Assembly (NCBI RefSeq): GCF_000147675.1
Contig: NZ_ADGQ01000060.1
Location: 62,001 to 126,000 of the forward strand
DNA from: Peptostreptococcus stomatis DSM 17678
GTDB lineage: Bacteria > Bacillota > Clostridia > Peptostreptococcales > Peptostreptococcaceae
DNA length: 64,000 nucleotides
Reading direction: 5' to 3'
In this document: in pieces, positions 27,647-36,136 of the stretch
Position numbering within the stretch: the stretch's first letter is position 1
Layout: every line of letters starts with the position of its first letter
Translations under genes and position numbers: made by a program
The notes under the pieces: model-generated
Databases searched by the model: none
What the model was told of the DNA's origin: nothing
What the model saw: only the letters and a program-made list of their open reading frames with translations

Positions 27647-27949
27647 ATGTGTAAATATATTTTGAATGCTCCAATATGGAATGCATTGACAGCAATAGGT
27701 ACCTTAGCTGCGGTAATTTTATCATTATATCTTGCAAATAGGGATAAAAAGATAATAAGAAAGCTCCATATTGCCCAGCAATTTACATAGTTTTACTCTG
27801 AAGGAGAAATATACTTGTTCGTAACAATTGAAAATGTGGGTAATGTACCTATAATTTTAAGTTCTTGTGGACGAAAGATTAATGAAAATAATGCTATTGT
27901 TGATTATACAATCAACCAAAAAATTCAAGATAATACGAGAAAATATTAA
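27647..27949 (+). pseudogene. single-pass membrane protein with internal stop
   Basis: One frame of 100 residues, interrupted by TAG at 27788. It has a transmembrane segment (ALTAIGTLAAVILSLYLANR), a charged part, then a beta-rich segment (EIYLFVTIENVGNVPIILSS) of the sort seen in small membrane effectors. Function unknown. Confidence 0.6.
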
Positions 27950-28003
27950 TTCTTAGCATATATTTATAAAAGATATGTTTATTACTAAAGGAGTTTATTT
28001 CAA

Positions 28004-28657
28004 ATGCAAAAAACGATAAGAGTAATGGGAAAAGGTAAGATATCTGTTAAACCAGATATGATTAGACTTGATATTACTGCTAATGAAGTGTGTAAAGAAT
28101 ATGATGAAGTAATTGAAGAGTCTACATTGTGTATTAAAAAAATCAAAGAGACAGTTGAAAGAGCGGGTCTTAATGGTAGAGAACTAAAGACAGTAAAATT
28201 TGATGTAGATTCAAAGTATGAGAGTTATTGTGATAAAAATGGCAACTATAAAAGTAGACTTGTTGGGTTTCAATATACTCAAAAGTTTTATATTCAGTTT
28301 CCTAATGATAATTTACAACTTGGCAAAATATTATATGAACTTTCACATTGTGATATTAATGTTGAGTTTTCTATAAAACATACTGTTGAAGATATTACAG
28401 CAGTTAAAAATGAGTTACTTACAAACGCAGTTCAAGATTCTAAAGTTAAGGCGGAAATTTTATCTAAATCTTCTGGAGTATTACTGGGGGATATAGTAAA
28501 TATAGACTATTCTTGGGGTGAGATAGAAATTTACTCAGAACCTATTAAAAATTATTATCTATATGAAAGTACAATAAATGAACCATACAAAATAGATATT
28601 GAAGCTGATGATATTGATGTACAAGATACTGTTACTATTGTGTGGGAGATAAAATAA
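28004..28657 (+). CDS. SIMPL domain protein
   Basis: A 217-residue protein of the SIMPL (DUF541) family: RVMGKGKISVKPDMIRLDIT at the start, then repeats of alternating strands and helices, KVKAEILSKSSGVLLGDIVN, ending in VQDTVTIVWEIK. Homologues are usually secreted or periplasmic, but no signal peptide is visible here, so it may be cytoplasmic. Role unknown. It is intact among decayed genes. Confidence 0.85.
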   Translation: MQKTIRVMGKGKISVKPDMIRLDITANEVCKEYDEVIEESTLCIKKIKETVERAGLNGRELKTVKFDVDSKYESYCDKNGNYKSRLVGFQYTQKFYIQFPNDNLQLGKILYELSHCDINVEFSIKHTVEDITAVKNELLTNAVQDSKVKAEILSKSSGVLLGDIVNIDYSWGEIEIYSEPIKNYYLYESTINEPYKIDIEADDIDVQDTVTIVWEIK

Positions 28658-28699
28658 ATATATAAATTATTAAATACTTCATTATAAGAAAAATATCCC

Positions 28700-28838
28700 T
28701 TGGTTGATTGTATAATCAAGTTGAACAATTAAATAAAAAATCCATAGCTATACTTCTGTGGTAGAATGTAGGTGTCAAATCAACAATCAACCAAATGAGT
28801 CATCACTGTGGATCATAAATATCTCCGCTTGTAAAATA
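28700..28838 (+). mobile_element. IS30-family left end with 5' stub of the transposase
   Basis: TTGGTTGATTGT (28700-28711) and ACAATCAACCAA (28783-28794) form a perfect 12-bp inverted repeat. AAGTTGAAC (28719-28727) and AAAAAATCCATA match in reverse the right end at 30733-30760. ATG 28793 region reads, in shifting frames, DHKYLRL, the IS30 transposase start. The element is cut at about 28838. Confidence 0.65.
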
Positions 28839-28887
28839 CAAAAATTTCAAAAAGTATCACAATGAACTTGAGTATAAGTTTATTGGT

Positions 28888-29235
28888 ATGAAAACTACAG
28901 ACGGAGTTGAAATCAAAAGTATATCATATCATTTTACAGGCAGAGCGATAGGTACTCATGATTGGGCAAATCCGAATAACTCAAAAGAAATTATGAAGAG
29001 GTTGAATCATAAACACGTACCTAGTGAAGTACTATTGAAATGCGTTGAAGAAGGTAAATTGTTTAAGAAGACCAACGAAAGCTGTGTGTTTTATACAGTA
29101 GGAACATATCTCACAAGTGAAGATTGTATGTATTATGATTCTGATGGTCAAAACTGGTACACTGAAAAAGGAAAATATGTACAGTCGTTATACGACAAGA
29201 TATTAGACTGGAAGTACAGTCAAGAGGAGGCATAG
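28888..29235 (+). CDS. phage-associated protein, C-terminal fragment
   Basis: 115 residues from an internal ATG; the same frame stays open upstream to about 28840 (KYHNELEYKFIGMKTTDGVE), so it is probably the 3' end of a longer gene, cut by the IS30 joint. The sequence (ISYHFTGRAIGTHDWANPNN) is reminiscent of C-terminal modules of phage head-associated proteins. It overlaps the YjcQ gene by one base, as in prophages. No firm function. Confidence 0.5.
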   Translation: MKTTDGVEIKSISYHFTGRAIGTHDWANPNNSKEIMKRLNHKHVPSEVLLKCVEEGKLFKKTNESCVFYTVGTYLTSEDCMYYDSDGQNWYTEKGKYVQSLYDKILDWKYSQEEA

Positions 29236-29546
29236 TGGATAATCTAAAGATAGTGTATAAGATACTGGTTGGAATTGAAGCGTCTATGGACAGTAACCGA
29301 TTTGATGGTACATTTCTAGAGGCATTAAAAATATCAGAAGAAAGAAGAAATAAAATACTCCAATCAATGATTGATGATGGATTAATTGATGGGTTTACAA
29401 GAGTCAATTATGCGGGCGGCTATGGCTTTAAAGCTTTAGAGCATAGGCTGACAATTAAGGGCATGGAGTTTCTACAAGAAAATTCGGCAATGCAAAAAAT
29501 AAAGAATGGTTTAAAAGATATTAAAGACGTAACACCATTTATATAA
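29235..29546 (+). CDS. YjcQ-family protein
   Basis: A 103-residue protein starting from GTG 29235 behind AGAGGAGG. DNLKIVYKILVGIEASMD and a C-terminal winged-helix-like ITIKGMEFLQENSAM pattern fit the YjcQ family of prophages. Function unknown. Confidence 0.75.
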   Translation: MDNLKIVYKILVGIEASMDSNRFDGTFLEALKISEERRNKILQSMIDDGLIDGFTRVNYAGGYGFKALEHRLTIKGMEFLQENSAMQKIKNGLKDIKDVTPFI

Positions 29547-29551
29547 TTTGT

Positions 29552-29580
29552 TTGACACCTCTTTTAAGGGGTGGTATAAT
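29552..29580 (+). promoter_or_regulatory. strong promoter for the antisense RNA
   Basis: TTGACA at 29552-29557 and TATAAT at 29575-29580 with a 17-base spacer, a consensus sigma-70 promoter. The only features downstream on this strand are the opposite-strand toxin gene and a terminator at 29818-29844. Confidence 0.85.
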
Positions 29581-29632
29581 ACAAGTATATAAATGAAGAG
29601 TGTTCGATATACAATATATCAAGGACAAAAAA

Positions 29633-29654
29633 GGGAAGAGTTGCCGCTCTTCCC
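29633..29654 (-). terminator. terminator of the toxin message
   Basis: GGGAAGAG (29633-29640) and CTCTTCCC (29647-29654) form a stem; on the reverse strand TTTTTT follows. Placed right after the toxin stop. It may also stop the opposite transcript in part. Confidence 0.75.
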
Positions 29655-29662
29655 TTTAAACG

Positions 29663-29767
29663 TTATTTCTTTTTATTGTCTAGGAATTGTATTGTATAAT
29701 GCAATATAAGACCAGCGACTATAGGGCAAATAACATTTCCCATTATGAAAAGTGTCCAGTTAAGCAA
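29663..29767 (-). CDS. Fst-family type I toxin
   Basis: A 34-residue peptide on the reverse strand: a hydrophobic helix (LLNWTLFIMGNVICPIVAGL) followed by HYTIQFLDNKKK, the short charged tail typical of Fst/Par toxins. TTG at 29767 is 7 bases after an AGGAGG. The message is covered by a divergent consensus promoter on the other strand and ends in a strong terminator. Members insert in the membrane and are held in check by an antisense RNA. Sequence length and shape support the call; experimental activity is not implied. Confidence 0.8.
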   Translation of the reverse strand: MLNWTLFIMGNVICPIVAGLILHYTIQFLDNKKK

Positions 29768-29860
29768 TATATCACCTCCTTTAGAGGGATAGGACATACT
29801 TATTATATCATTAAACCAAGCAATCCGAAAAGGATTGCTTTTTTGTAGAAATGAAAACCC

Positions 29861-30544
29861 CCAGTTAGACTGGTGGTTCCGTTTAGCTTTAGCGATGAGA
29901 AACTATTAAAAAAATCCTCCTTTGTATATAATTAATCTGTGGTCTGGCAACTACAAATTAATATTAAAAGGCACAAAGGAGGATTTAACATGTTAAAAGA
30001 CATTCATAGTTTATCACACATAAGGTGGAATTCCAAATATCATGTGGTGTTTGCACCAAAATATAGAAGAAAAGTATTTTATGGGGAAAAAAGATAGGAG
30101 ATAGGAGGCATACTCAGGGAGTTATGTAATTGGAAAGGTTAAATATAATACAAGCAGAGGTGTGTATAGATCATGTAGATATGTTGATAGAAATACCGTC
30201 TAAAATGAGTGTATCAAGCTTTATGGGATTTCTAAAGGCTAAAAGCAGTATAATAATTTATGAAAAATGGGGCAACTTAAAATACAAATATAGAGGTCGT
30301 CAGCTCTGGTGTTGGGGTTACTATGTAGATACAGCAGGCAAGAATGACAAGATAATAAAGGAATATATAGCAAAACAATTAAAAGAAGACGAATTAGGAG
30401 AACAACTAACATTTGATGTCAGTGACCCTTTTAAAGGGTAGCAGTTAAAATTTGCAAAAGTCAGACTACAAAAAATACCTTTTGAGGTATTGCTAGTAAA
30501 TAAGGCCTTAACGGCCGAAAATGAAGAACCAGCAGCTAGGCTGG
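29861..30544 (+). mobile_element. IS200-family element, inactive
   Basis: Subterminal hairpins CCAGT/ACTGG (29861-29873) and CCAGC/GCTGG (30529-30544) bracket a transposase pseudogene. The flanks of the hairpins resemble each other (TGAAAACCC / TGAAGAACC), as in IS200 ends. The exact tips cannot be given. Confidence 0.7.
29990..30441 (+). pseudogene. tnpA: IS200 Y1 transposase pseudogene, HUH motif altered
   Basis: ATG 29990 starts MLKDIHSLSHIRWNSKYHVV; TAG follows KVFYGEKR at about codon 36, and a frameshift near 30130 is needed to continue into LNIIQAEVCIDHVDMLIEIP. The second histidine of the HUH motif is Asp (HVD, normally HVH). The 3' part continues to the stop at 30441. The element is therefore dead three times over. 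It lies next to the Fst locus. Confidence 0.85.
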
Positions 30545-30633
30545 TGGATTTCTTTTTGTCCTATAGACCTCTAATTAGACATATAAACTGATGACAATAA
30601 AACTCCTATATGGCAGCATTCAAAATAAAAATA

Positions 30634-30762
30634 TGGTGTAATAGCTTGCCACGTAAAATACTAAATTATCGTACACCGGATGAAGTCTTCGAAGATGAGC
30701 TTGACCTTATATATAGACAGAGAGCTTCGTGATATGGATTTTTAGTTATCAATGTTCAACTT
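30634..30762 (+). mobile_element. IS30-family right end with transposase C-terminus
   Basis: The frame 30634-30732 reads LPRKILNYRTPDEVF and LDLIYRQRAS, the end of an IS30 transposase. Directly after its stop, TATGGATTTTTAG...GTTCAACTT (30733-30762) is the inverse of the left end at 28718-28746. The middle of the element is absent; 1.8 kb of other genes lie between the two ends. Confidence 0.75.
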
Positions 30763-31340
30763 ATTATTGCAATTTACGTACAAAGTATTTTAACAGATTT
30801 TATGACATTCTTGCTTAGTATAGGAACGACCATGCTATACCCATCATTAAGCACGATAGTCATCTTTACAAATATTCTTTAATGATTGAAATTTAAAGAA
30901 TAAATATAGGTGAAACAGCATTGATTTTCGTGCTTAAAAAATATATAATTTAAGTACGAAAAGGCGGTAATAGATATGACTCAGATATGTTCGGGCTAAT
31001 TATTATGATATCGGGAAAACTTTAATAAAAAATCCATATGGGTGAGATGTGGCGCTTTATGATAAGGAGAGAACGCATTTAGATCTTATTAAAGACAAAA
31101 ATCGAGTGGATACTTTCATTTTTAGCGAGGCAATAAAGCTATACTTTTCAACCGATGACAAATCATATAAAGTTTACCGAACGTTTGAAATACTATGAAG
31201 CATTTGTTGAAGAACTTGTAAGACATAATATATCAGCAATGGCAGATATGTTTGCAAGATATTTAAATCAGAGACTGAATTTATATTTGTCTATTTTGGA
31301 TAATTAAGAATAATACAGAAGCAGTAAAAGGAGAAGAGCT
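30763..31340. other. decayed sequence between IS30 end and VOC gene
   Basis: No intact gene. A frame near 31050-31190 reads ALYDKERTHLDLIKDKNRVD and continues SEAIKLYFST with breaks; I cannot identify it. The rest shows only short frames. Confidence 0.4.
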
Positions 31341-31697
31341 ATGAAGTTTAAGATGATTCACGAGAATTTAAATGTATCTAATTTGGATCAGTCCATTCGA
31401 TTCTATAATGAAGCACTTGATTTACACGAGGTGAGACGAATGACCGGCGATGGGTTTATCATTGTGTACTTAAAGAGTGATGCCGGCGATTTTGAGTTGG
31501 AACTTACCTGGCTGAGAGACCATCCTCAGGCCTACGATTTAGGAGAGTGTGAATTCCACTTGGCATTTCAAGCGGAAAATTTTGAGGAAGCGCACAAAAG
31601 GCATAAGGAGATGGAATGCATTTGCTTTGAAAATGAAGCTATGGGCATCTATTTCATTCAAGACCCGGATGGCTACTGGCTTGAAATTTTACCATAA
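31341..31697 (+). CDS. VOC-family (glyoxalase I-like) protein
   Basis: A 118-residue protein. The vicinal oxygen chelate fold repeats are clear: HENLNVSNLDQSIRFYNEAL, with His8 as a likely metal ligand, GDFELELTWL, CEFHLAFQAENFEEAH, and the C-terminal FIQDPDGYWLEILP whose Glu is the usual last ligand. Length and motifs match lactoylglutathione lyase-type proteins of Firmicutes. RBS GGAG. The substrate cannot be told; glyoxalase activity on non-glutathione thiols is possible. Confidence 0.85.
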   Translation: MKFKMIHENLNVSNLDQSIRFYNEALDLHEVRRMTGDGFIIVYLKSDAGDFELELTWLRDHPQAYDLGECEFHLAFQAENFEEAHKRHKEMECICFENEAMGIYFIQDPDGYWLEILP

Positions 31698-31850
31698 ATT
31701 TTCCGATTTGTGGGGACAGGCTGTTTTTCAGAGAGAAAACCGTCGCATGGCTTACGACTATACAATTAGAACGGATGTTAGAAATAAGCGGCTTGGAACG
31801 TCATTCGTGATAATGAATTTTTATGATAAAGAATTAGAAGAAGTTTTGCA

Positions 31851-32078
31851 CTGAAGTTAAATATTTCGGAAGATCCGGTATGTGGTTCAGGGCATTACCA
31901 CATAGTTCAGTATAGGGCAGAACAACAGGGTAAAAGCGAATTAATAGCATATCAGGCATATAATCGTGGTGGAATACTATATTGAAAAGTGATATTAGAC
32001 AGAGTTACGCTTGCTGGCAAAGCTTGTTTGTACTCAGTATCTGAAATAAATATATATATTAAAACTCTAGGTTTGTAG
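31851..32078 (+). pseudogene. PhzF-family isomerase, 3' remnant
   Basis: The frame reads EDPVCGSGHYHIVQYRAEQQ, GKSELIAYQAYNRGGILY, stop at 31983, then VTLAGKACLYSVSEINIY. EDPVCGSGH is the conserved motif of PhzF-like proteins. The 5' two-thirds of the gene is missing. Confidence 0.7.
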
Positions 32079-32738
32079 AACTAAGTAAAATGGAAATAGA
32101 CGAATGAAATGGAGTGAGAAATCACTCTATTCATTTGGCTTCAAGTATTTATACGCATCTCCGGATTAAACAAAATTACAAAACACGAAATAAAAAATTC
32201 ATCTTAATAAAAAGGTTATTATTGTGATGAAGCACTTATTCCTAAACATGATAATGATGGTATTTTATACATTGGAGTAGTGAATTCTTTCTTAATAAGG
32301 CAATCATAAATTTATAAAATATTTTGTATCATTCGATTGACATGAGAGTGAAAAACCTAATTTTTCTTAAAACCGAACCTTATGCAAATGTACTCACCCT
32401 ACATACGAACGTAATTACTTGACATTCTTGGTGTTCACTTGTTTCTTGTGGAGAGTGTGGCACTGCTTGTAAGAGCTGATATATAAATAAAGTAGAAATT
32501 GAGTATATTTATATTTCCAGCACCAAATGGAGACGACAACAACTGATTCATCTAAAAAAAGCTAATTAATTGTTTAATAGTGTTATTGATGTATATATTG
32601 GAATTATAAAATGGGATTTATTTTTAAACAAAGACAAATTTGAATTTGTATAGTACCTTAGAGTAATGTATGAGCATTGTGTATTGTCTGATGCTCTAAA
32701 ATTATTCTAAAACATTATATTATAGGAAGTGAGAGAAT
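32079..32738. other. non-coding stretch with a PLD-gene scar
   Basis: I see no intact gene in it. At 32597-32640 the sequence repeats the 3' end and downstream bases of the PLD pseudogene (compare 27580-27625 and 42594-42640). The remainder is AT-rich without clear signals. Confidence 0.5.
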
Positions 32739-34250
32739 ATGGATAAAAAAGTAGTAATTATTGGAGCAGGTGTTTCGGGCTTGAGTGCTGGAATATATGC
32801 ATTGCAGGCTGGATATTCAGTAGAAATATACGAAAAAAACAAAATGCCCGGTGGTGAGTGTGCAGGGTGGAATAGGCAAGGATATCATATAGATAATTGC
32901 ATTCATTTTCTCGTTGGATGCAATAAGGATGAACAATTATATAAAATGTGGGAAAATCTAGGAGTTCTTTCTGATAGTTTGGAGATTTATCGTGAGCCAT
33001 ATTTTTATTGTATGGAAATGGACGGGGTAACACTACATTTGTGGAGAAATTTAGAGAAAGCAAGAAAAGTGTTTTTAGAACTTGCTCCAGAAGATACCAA
33101 AGAATTAAATTTGTTTTTTGACTGTGCTAAAAGCTTAGAGTGTATAAAGCCGCCATGTGATATTTCAATTGCTCATATGAACCTAATACAATTTATTAAA
33201 CTAGGAATGAGCATGAAAGATGCTAATAAGGCTATAAAGGAATATGGAAAACAGTCTATGGAAGACTTTACAAATCGTTTTACAAATTATTACATTAGAG
33301 CAATTTTTAAAAATTACTTTAATAGCAACTTCATTGCCCTCTCCTTTGTTGCATCGTATGCTTTTTATACAAGTAATACAGCAGCTATTCCAGAGGGAGG
33401 TTCTGTTGGCTTGGTTAGTAGAATGCTTGCAAAATTTGAATCCTTGGGTGGAAAACTACATTTAGGCGTTAATATTGAAAAAATAAATATTGCAGATAAG
33501 CAGGTTGTTAGTATTATTGGTAATAATGGAAAGGTTATCAACTCAGATAACTATATTTGGTGTGCAGACCCACATTCTCTTTTCTATGACTTAATTGATG
33601 AAGGATATTTGGATAAAAATCTTAGGTACATGTATGAGAATCCGGAGGGTTATGTTTCTAATACAGGTTATCAGGTTGCATTTGGAATAGTTACTGAAGC
33701 GGATTTGAAATTACCTGAAGGAAGCATTATTTTTCCTTGTGACGAATATGATGTTGCAGGAGAAACACACAATTTTTGTGGAATGCGTGTTTATGATTAT
33801 GATGAAACACTATTTCCTATGGGAAAGAGAGTTATTCAGTGTAATGTTTTACAAAATGCTGAAAATTATGCGTACTGGTTTGGGCTAAAAGATAATAAGG
33901 AGAAATATAATCAAGAAAAACAGCGAATTGCAGAAGAATTGAGATTAAGGGTTGAAAAAAAGTTCCCTCAGCTTGAGGGTAAACTCATCGTGCTTGGAAC
34001 GTATTCTCCAGTTACATTCACAACTTGGTGTAATGCCTACAAAGGGGGATATATGAGCTTTAATCCACAGAAAGGTTATAAAAGTAAGTATGTTAAGAGC
34101 ATTATCAAAGGGATAAACAATTTATACCTTGCAAGTCAATGGATTCAAACTGGTGGAGGGCTTCCTATAGCTGCAGCAAGTGGAAAGTTTGCCATAGATA
34201 ATATGAAATCTCATAGAAAAATTCCAGTTTGTCGAGGTAATATCTTTTAA
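32739..34250 (+). CDS. CrtI/phytoene-desaturase-like FAD oxidoreductase
   Basis: A 503-residue flavoprotein. The N-terminal dinucleotide site is VVIIGAGVSGLSAGIYALQA with EIYEKNKMPGGECAG following, the pattern of the CrtI/retinol-saturase branch. Near the C-terminus, NNLYLASQWIQTGGGLPIAA is the matching second FAD motif. In anaerobic Firmicutes these proteins are usually orphan with unknown substrates. It stands alone; the stop lies inside a 12-bp hairpin. RBS AAGTGAGAG is moderate. Confidence 0.88.
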   Translation: MDKKVVIIGAGVSGLSAGIYALQAGYSVEIYEKNKMPGGECAGWNRQGYHIDNCIHFLVGCNKDEQLYKMWENLGVLSDSLEIYREPYFYCMEMDGVTLHLWRNLEKARKVFLELAPEDTKELNLFFDCAKSLECIKPPCDISIAHMNLIQFIKLGMSMKDANKAIKEYGKQSMEDFTNRFTNYYIRAIFKNYFNSNFIALSFVASYAFYTSNTAAIPEGGSVGLVSRMLAKFESLGGKLHLGVNIEKINIADKQVVSIIGNNGKVINSDNYIWCADPHSLFYDLIDEGYLDKNLRYMYENPEGYVSNTGYQVAFGIVTEADLKLPEGSIIFPCDEYDVAGETHNFCGMRVYDYDETLFPMGKRVIQCNVLQNAENYAYWFGLKDNKEKYNQEKQRIAEELRLRVEKKFPQLEGKLIVLGTYSPVTFTTWCNAYKGGYMSFNPQKGYKSKYVKSIIKGINNLYLASQWIQTGGGLPIAAASGKFAIDNMKSHRKIPVCRGNIF

Positions 34251-34275
34251 CGATAACCTTATGTTATCGTTAAAA
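34245..34275 (+). terminator. 12-bp perfect hairpin at the gene end
   Basis: TTTTAACGATAA (34245-34256) and TTATCGTTAAAA (34264-34275) pair fully across a 7-base loop, overlapping the oxidoreductase stop. A related but mutated copy lies at 43302-43333. No T run follows, so it may be a repeat-borne stem and not a terminator. Confidence 0.5.
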
Positions 34276-34464
34276 GGTCCATGGATATATTTCCATATAC
34301 GAAAAGGTCAAGAGGACGTACTTAGCATTCACTCGTTTCATGTAGAAGCAGTGTACGTTCCAACGCAAGACATCAAAAAAACGAGTAAGGAGAAGTTTGA
34401 TTGGGAGGAGGCGACTGATGAAGTCTTAACACTACTCACAAGGGTTGACCCACTAAGTAAATAA
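34261..34464 (+). CDS. 67-residue ORF, probable C-terminal remnant
   Basis: Reads LKGPWIYFHIRKGQEDVLSI and ends LLTRVDPLSK. The DNA that encodes its end is also the start of repeat R3 (the R1/R2 family), where the same bases follow other genes. It seems to be the surviving tail of a larger gene; no ribosome site. Confidence 0.35.
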   Translation: MLSLKGPWIYFHIRKGQEDVLSIHSFHVEAVYVPTQDIKKTSKEKFDWEEATDEVLTLLTRVDPLSK

Positions 34465-34614
34465 AGTGAAGAAGACAAACCTTTATTCGAAAGTTATATT
34501 AAAAGCTAACGGCAGATTTGAGTAAGACGCATTTTTATGGGAAATATGGTTAAGTTTGTACATATTATTAGTAGAGTGACACTAGCGAATTAATAATAGA
34601 AAATATTTACACAC
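34437..34614. repeat. diverged copy R3 of the R1/R2 repeat
   Basis: Collinear with R1: (AGG)GTTGACCCACTAAGTAAA against AGTTGCACCCACTAAGTAAA, then matching islands GAGTAAG, GTGACACTAG and ATTTACACACCACTGACA. Clearly older than R1 and R2. Confidence 0.65.
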
Positions 34615-34874
34615 CACTGACATATCAATTACGTTTAGAAAGTAAGATTTTACATAGTTTGGAGGAGAGAAAAAAATGGTATACGAGAATAAATTTACAT
34701 TTTGCTTTAAAACGAAGGTGGAGATTGAAGTGATAATATAAATAGTGTTGGTGCAATCTAGGACTTGAGTTCTGTTTATATTGTGACTTATTAGTTACAC
34801 AAAATATTGTTTTAATAAAAAGCTATTAGTAAATAACAAAAAAACGAATAATATAATGAATTTTAGGAGGTAAA
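34465..34874. other. intergenic, remnant sequence
   Basis: Beyond R3 there is a 21-codon frame at 34676 (MVYENKFTFCFKTK) and nothing else recognisable before the ribosome site AGGAGG at 34865. Confidence 0.4.
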
Positions 34875-35978
34875 ATGTCATATATAAATAACTATATAGA
34901 TATAACTAATGCAAAATCGATAAAATATATATACGGAAGGATTGATCCAGATGACCATGAAGTCTATGGATTTAAGGAAGTTTTGGATGATTTTACTAAT
35001 GCGAGATACGTAAGAATAGCCACCTTTAATATAACAGAGCCCAAAAAGTATGATTATTTATTAGATACAATATATAAATTGGATGAAAATAAAGATATAA
35101 AGTTAATAGTAAATTTACCAGATAAATCTATAGAAAAAATAGAAAAATATTTAAAATTATTGGATCCTTTAAATTTTAAAGGAAGACCTCAAATATCAAT
35201 AAATATTCATAATCATTCGAAAATTATTGGCACTGAGAATTTAGTATATATTGGTTCTCAGAATTTCTCTTATGGAAGTAGAAACAATTATGAAGCAGGT
35301 GTAGTTATAAAAGATAAAGAAGTAGTAGAAAAAATTTTTAAATCATTTGATGAAATTTTTAATAATGGTAGATATTACGGGTCAGATCAAGTAAAAAAAA
35401 TAATATCGATACTATATAAAGTTGAAAAATTAGAAAAGATTTTACAAGCATATAAAGAAAGTTTAAAATTTGATGAAGAGGAAATAAGCTATTTGGATTC
35501 ATACGATTTAGAATCTTACTATGAATATATAAATGAATCTTATTATGAACTAGATAAAGGATATAGTGACCTGTGCAAAGAAATAGAAACTACTAATCAA
35601 GAAAGTATAAATTTATGCCTTGAAAAATTAAGGGACATATCATACTGTATAGAATCATTGAAATTAGAAGAGTATTCATATGATATGGCGACTTTGATAG
35701 AAAAGAATAAAGATGATTGTGGTGTTCCAATACAATTTGCAGAACAAATGGAACAAGAAAGTGGATATAATGGAGCGCTTGATGAGATTCGCGAAAATTA
35801 TTTAGATATATTAGACATAGGTAAAATTAATGAGAAACAAGAAGAAGCTGATAAAGTTGGAGTAGCTTTAATAGATATTATTTCAAAGTTGGAAAATGCA
35901 GCAAGTAATATCGATGAAAAAGGGAAAAAAGAAATTCAAGTAAAAGCACAGGAAATTAAAGATGATAATAAAAAATAG
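34875..35978 (+). CDS. PLD-like single-HKD protein with long helical tail
   Basis: A 367-residue protein. Residues 1-170 form a PLD-type domain: IRIATF..., then NIHNHSKIIGTENLVYIGSQ, the H-x-K-x4-D-like motif (here H-S-K-I-I-G-T-E, so Glu in the Asp place), followed by NFSYGSRNNYEAGVVI with the conserved Ser and Glu. Residues 180-367 are almost wholly helical and acidic, ending in a charged coil. One HKD per chain implies a dimer, as in the Bfil and Nuc type nucleases. It stands upstream of the HNH/AAA+ cassette and may be an independent defence effector. ATG 34875 follows AGGAGG. Confidence 0.7.
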   Translation: MSYINNYIDITNAKSIKYIYGRIDPDDHEVYGFKEVLDDFTNARYVRIATFNITEPKKYDYLLDTIYKLDENKDIKLIVNLPDKSIEKIEKYLKLLDPLNFKGRPQISINIHNHSKIIGTENLVYIGSQNFSYGSRNNYEAGVVIKDKEVVEKIFKSFDEIFNNGRYYGSDQVKKIISILYKVEKLEKILQAYKESLKFDEEEISYLDSYDLESYYEYINESYYELDKGYSDLCKEIETTNQESINLCLEKLRDISYCIESLKLEEYSYDMATLIEKNKDDCGVPIQFAEQMEQESGYNGALDEIRENYLDILDIGKINEKQEEADKVGVALIDIISKLENAASNIDEKGKKEIQVKAQEIKDDNKK

Positions 35979-36024
35979 ATATATGAGAGTCTATAAAACT
36001 AAATGCAATAAGGTAACAATGACA

Positions 36025-36100
36025 TATTTTATTGGTCATTGCAGTACGAACCGTATGTTGAAGTTTTGAAACCAGAAGGTTTAAGAAGTCGGTTCAAATA
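36025..36100 (+). repeat. WYL-gene 3' end, copy 1
   Basis: 76 bases encoding FYWSLQYEPYVEVLKPEGLR and SRFK, the C-terminus of WYL regulators, but without a stop. The same stretch recurs at 40552-40630 with few differences. Both copies point rightward and bracket the HNH/coiled-coil/AAA+ cassette. Confidence 0.85.
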
Positions 36101-36136
36101 TAATCCACTATTATACGTTGAAAGGAAGAGTAAACA

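Larger units (their letters stand above)
29587..29844 (+). ncRNA. candidate antisense RNA against the Fst-type toxin
   Basis: From the consensus promoter to the terminator AAGCAATCC/GGATTGCTT plus T6 at 29818-29844, about 260 bases would be transcribed opposite to the whole toxin message. No coding frame of note is in it. Such RNAs neutralise Fst-family toxins in type I systems. Extent is predicted from signals only. Confidence 0.6.

Noticed and set aside
31549-31854. 101-codon frame overlapping the VOC gene
   Set aside because: The first half is the VOC gene in another frame; the tail (MAYDYTIRTDVRNKRL) is short, without start signal, and probably a remnant.
33244-33465. 73-codon forward frame in the CrtI-like gene
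   Set aside because: Out-of-frame shadow of a clear flavoprotein gene.
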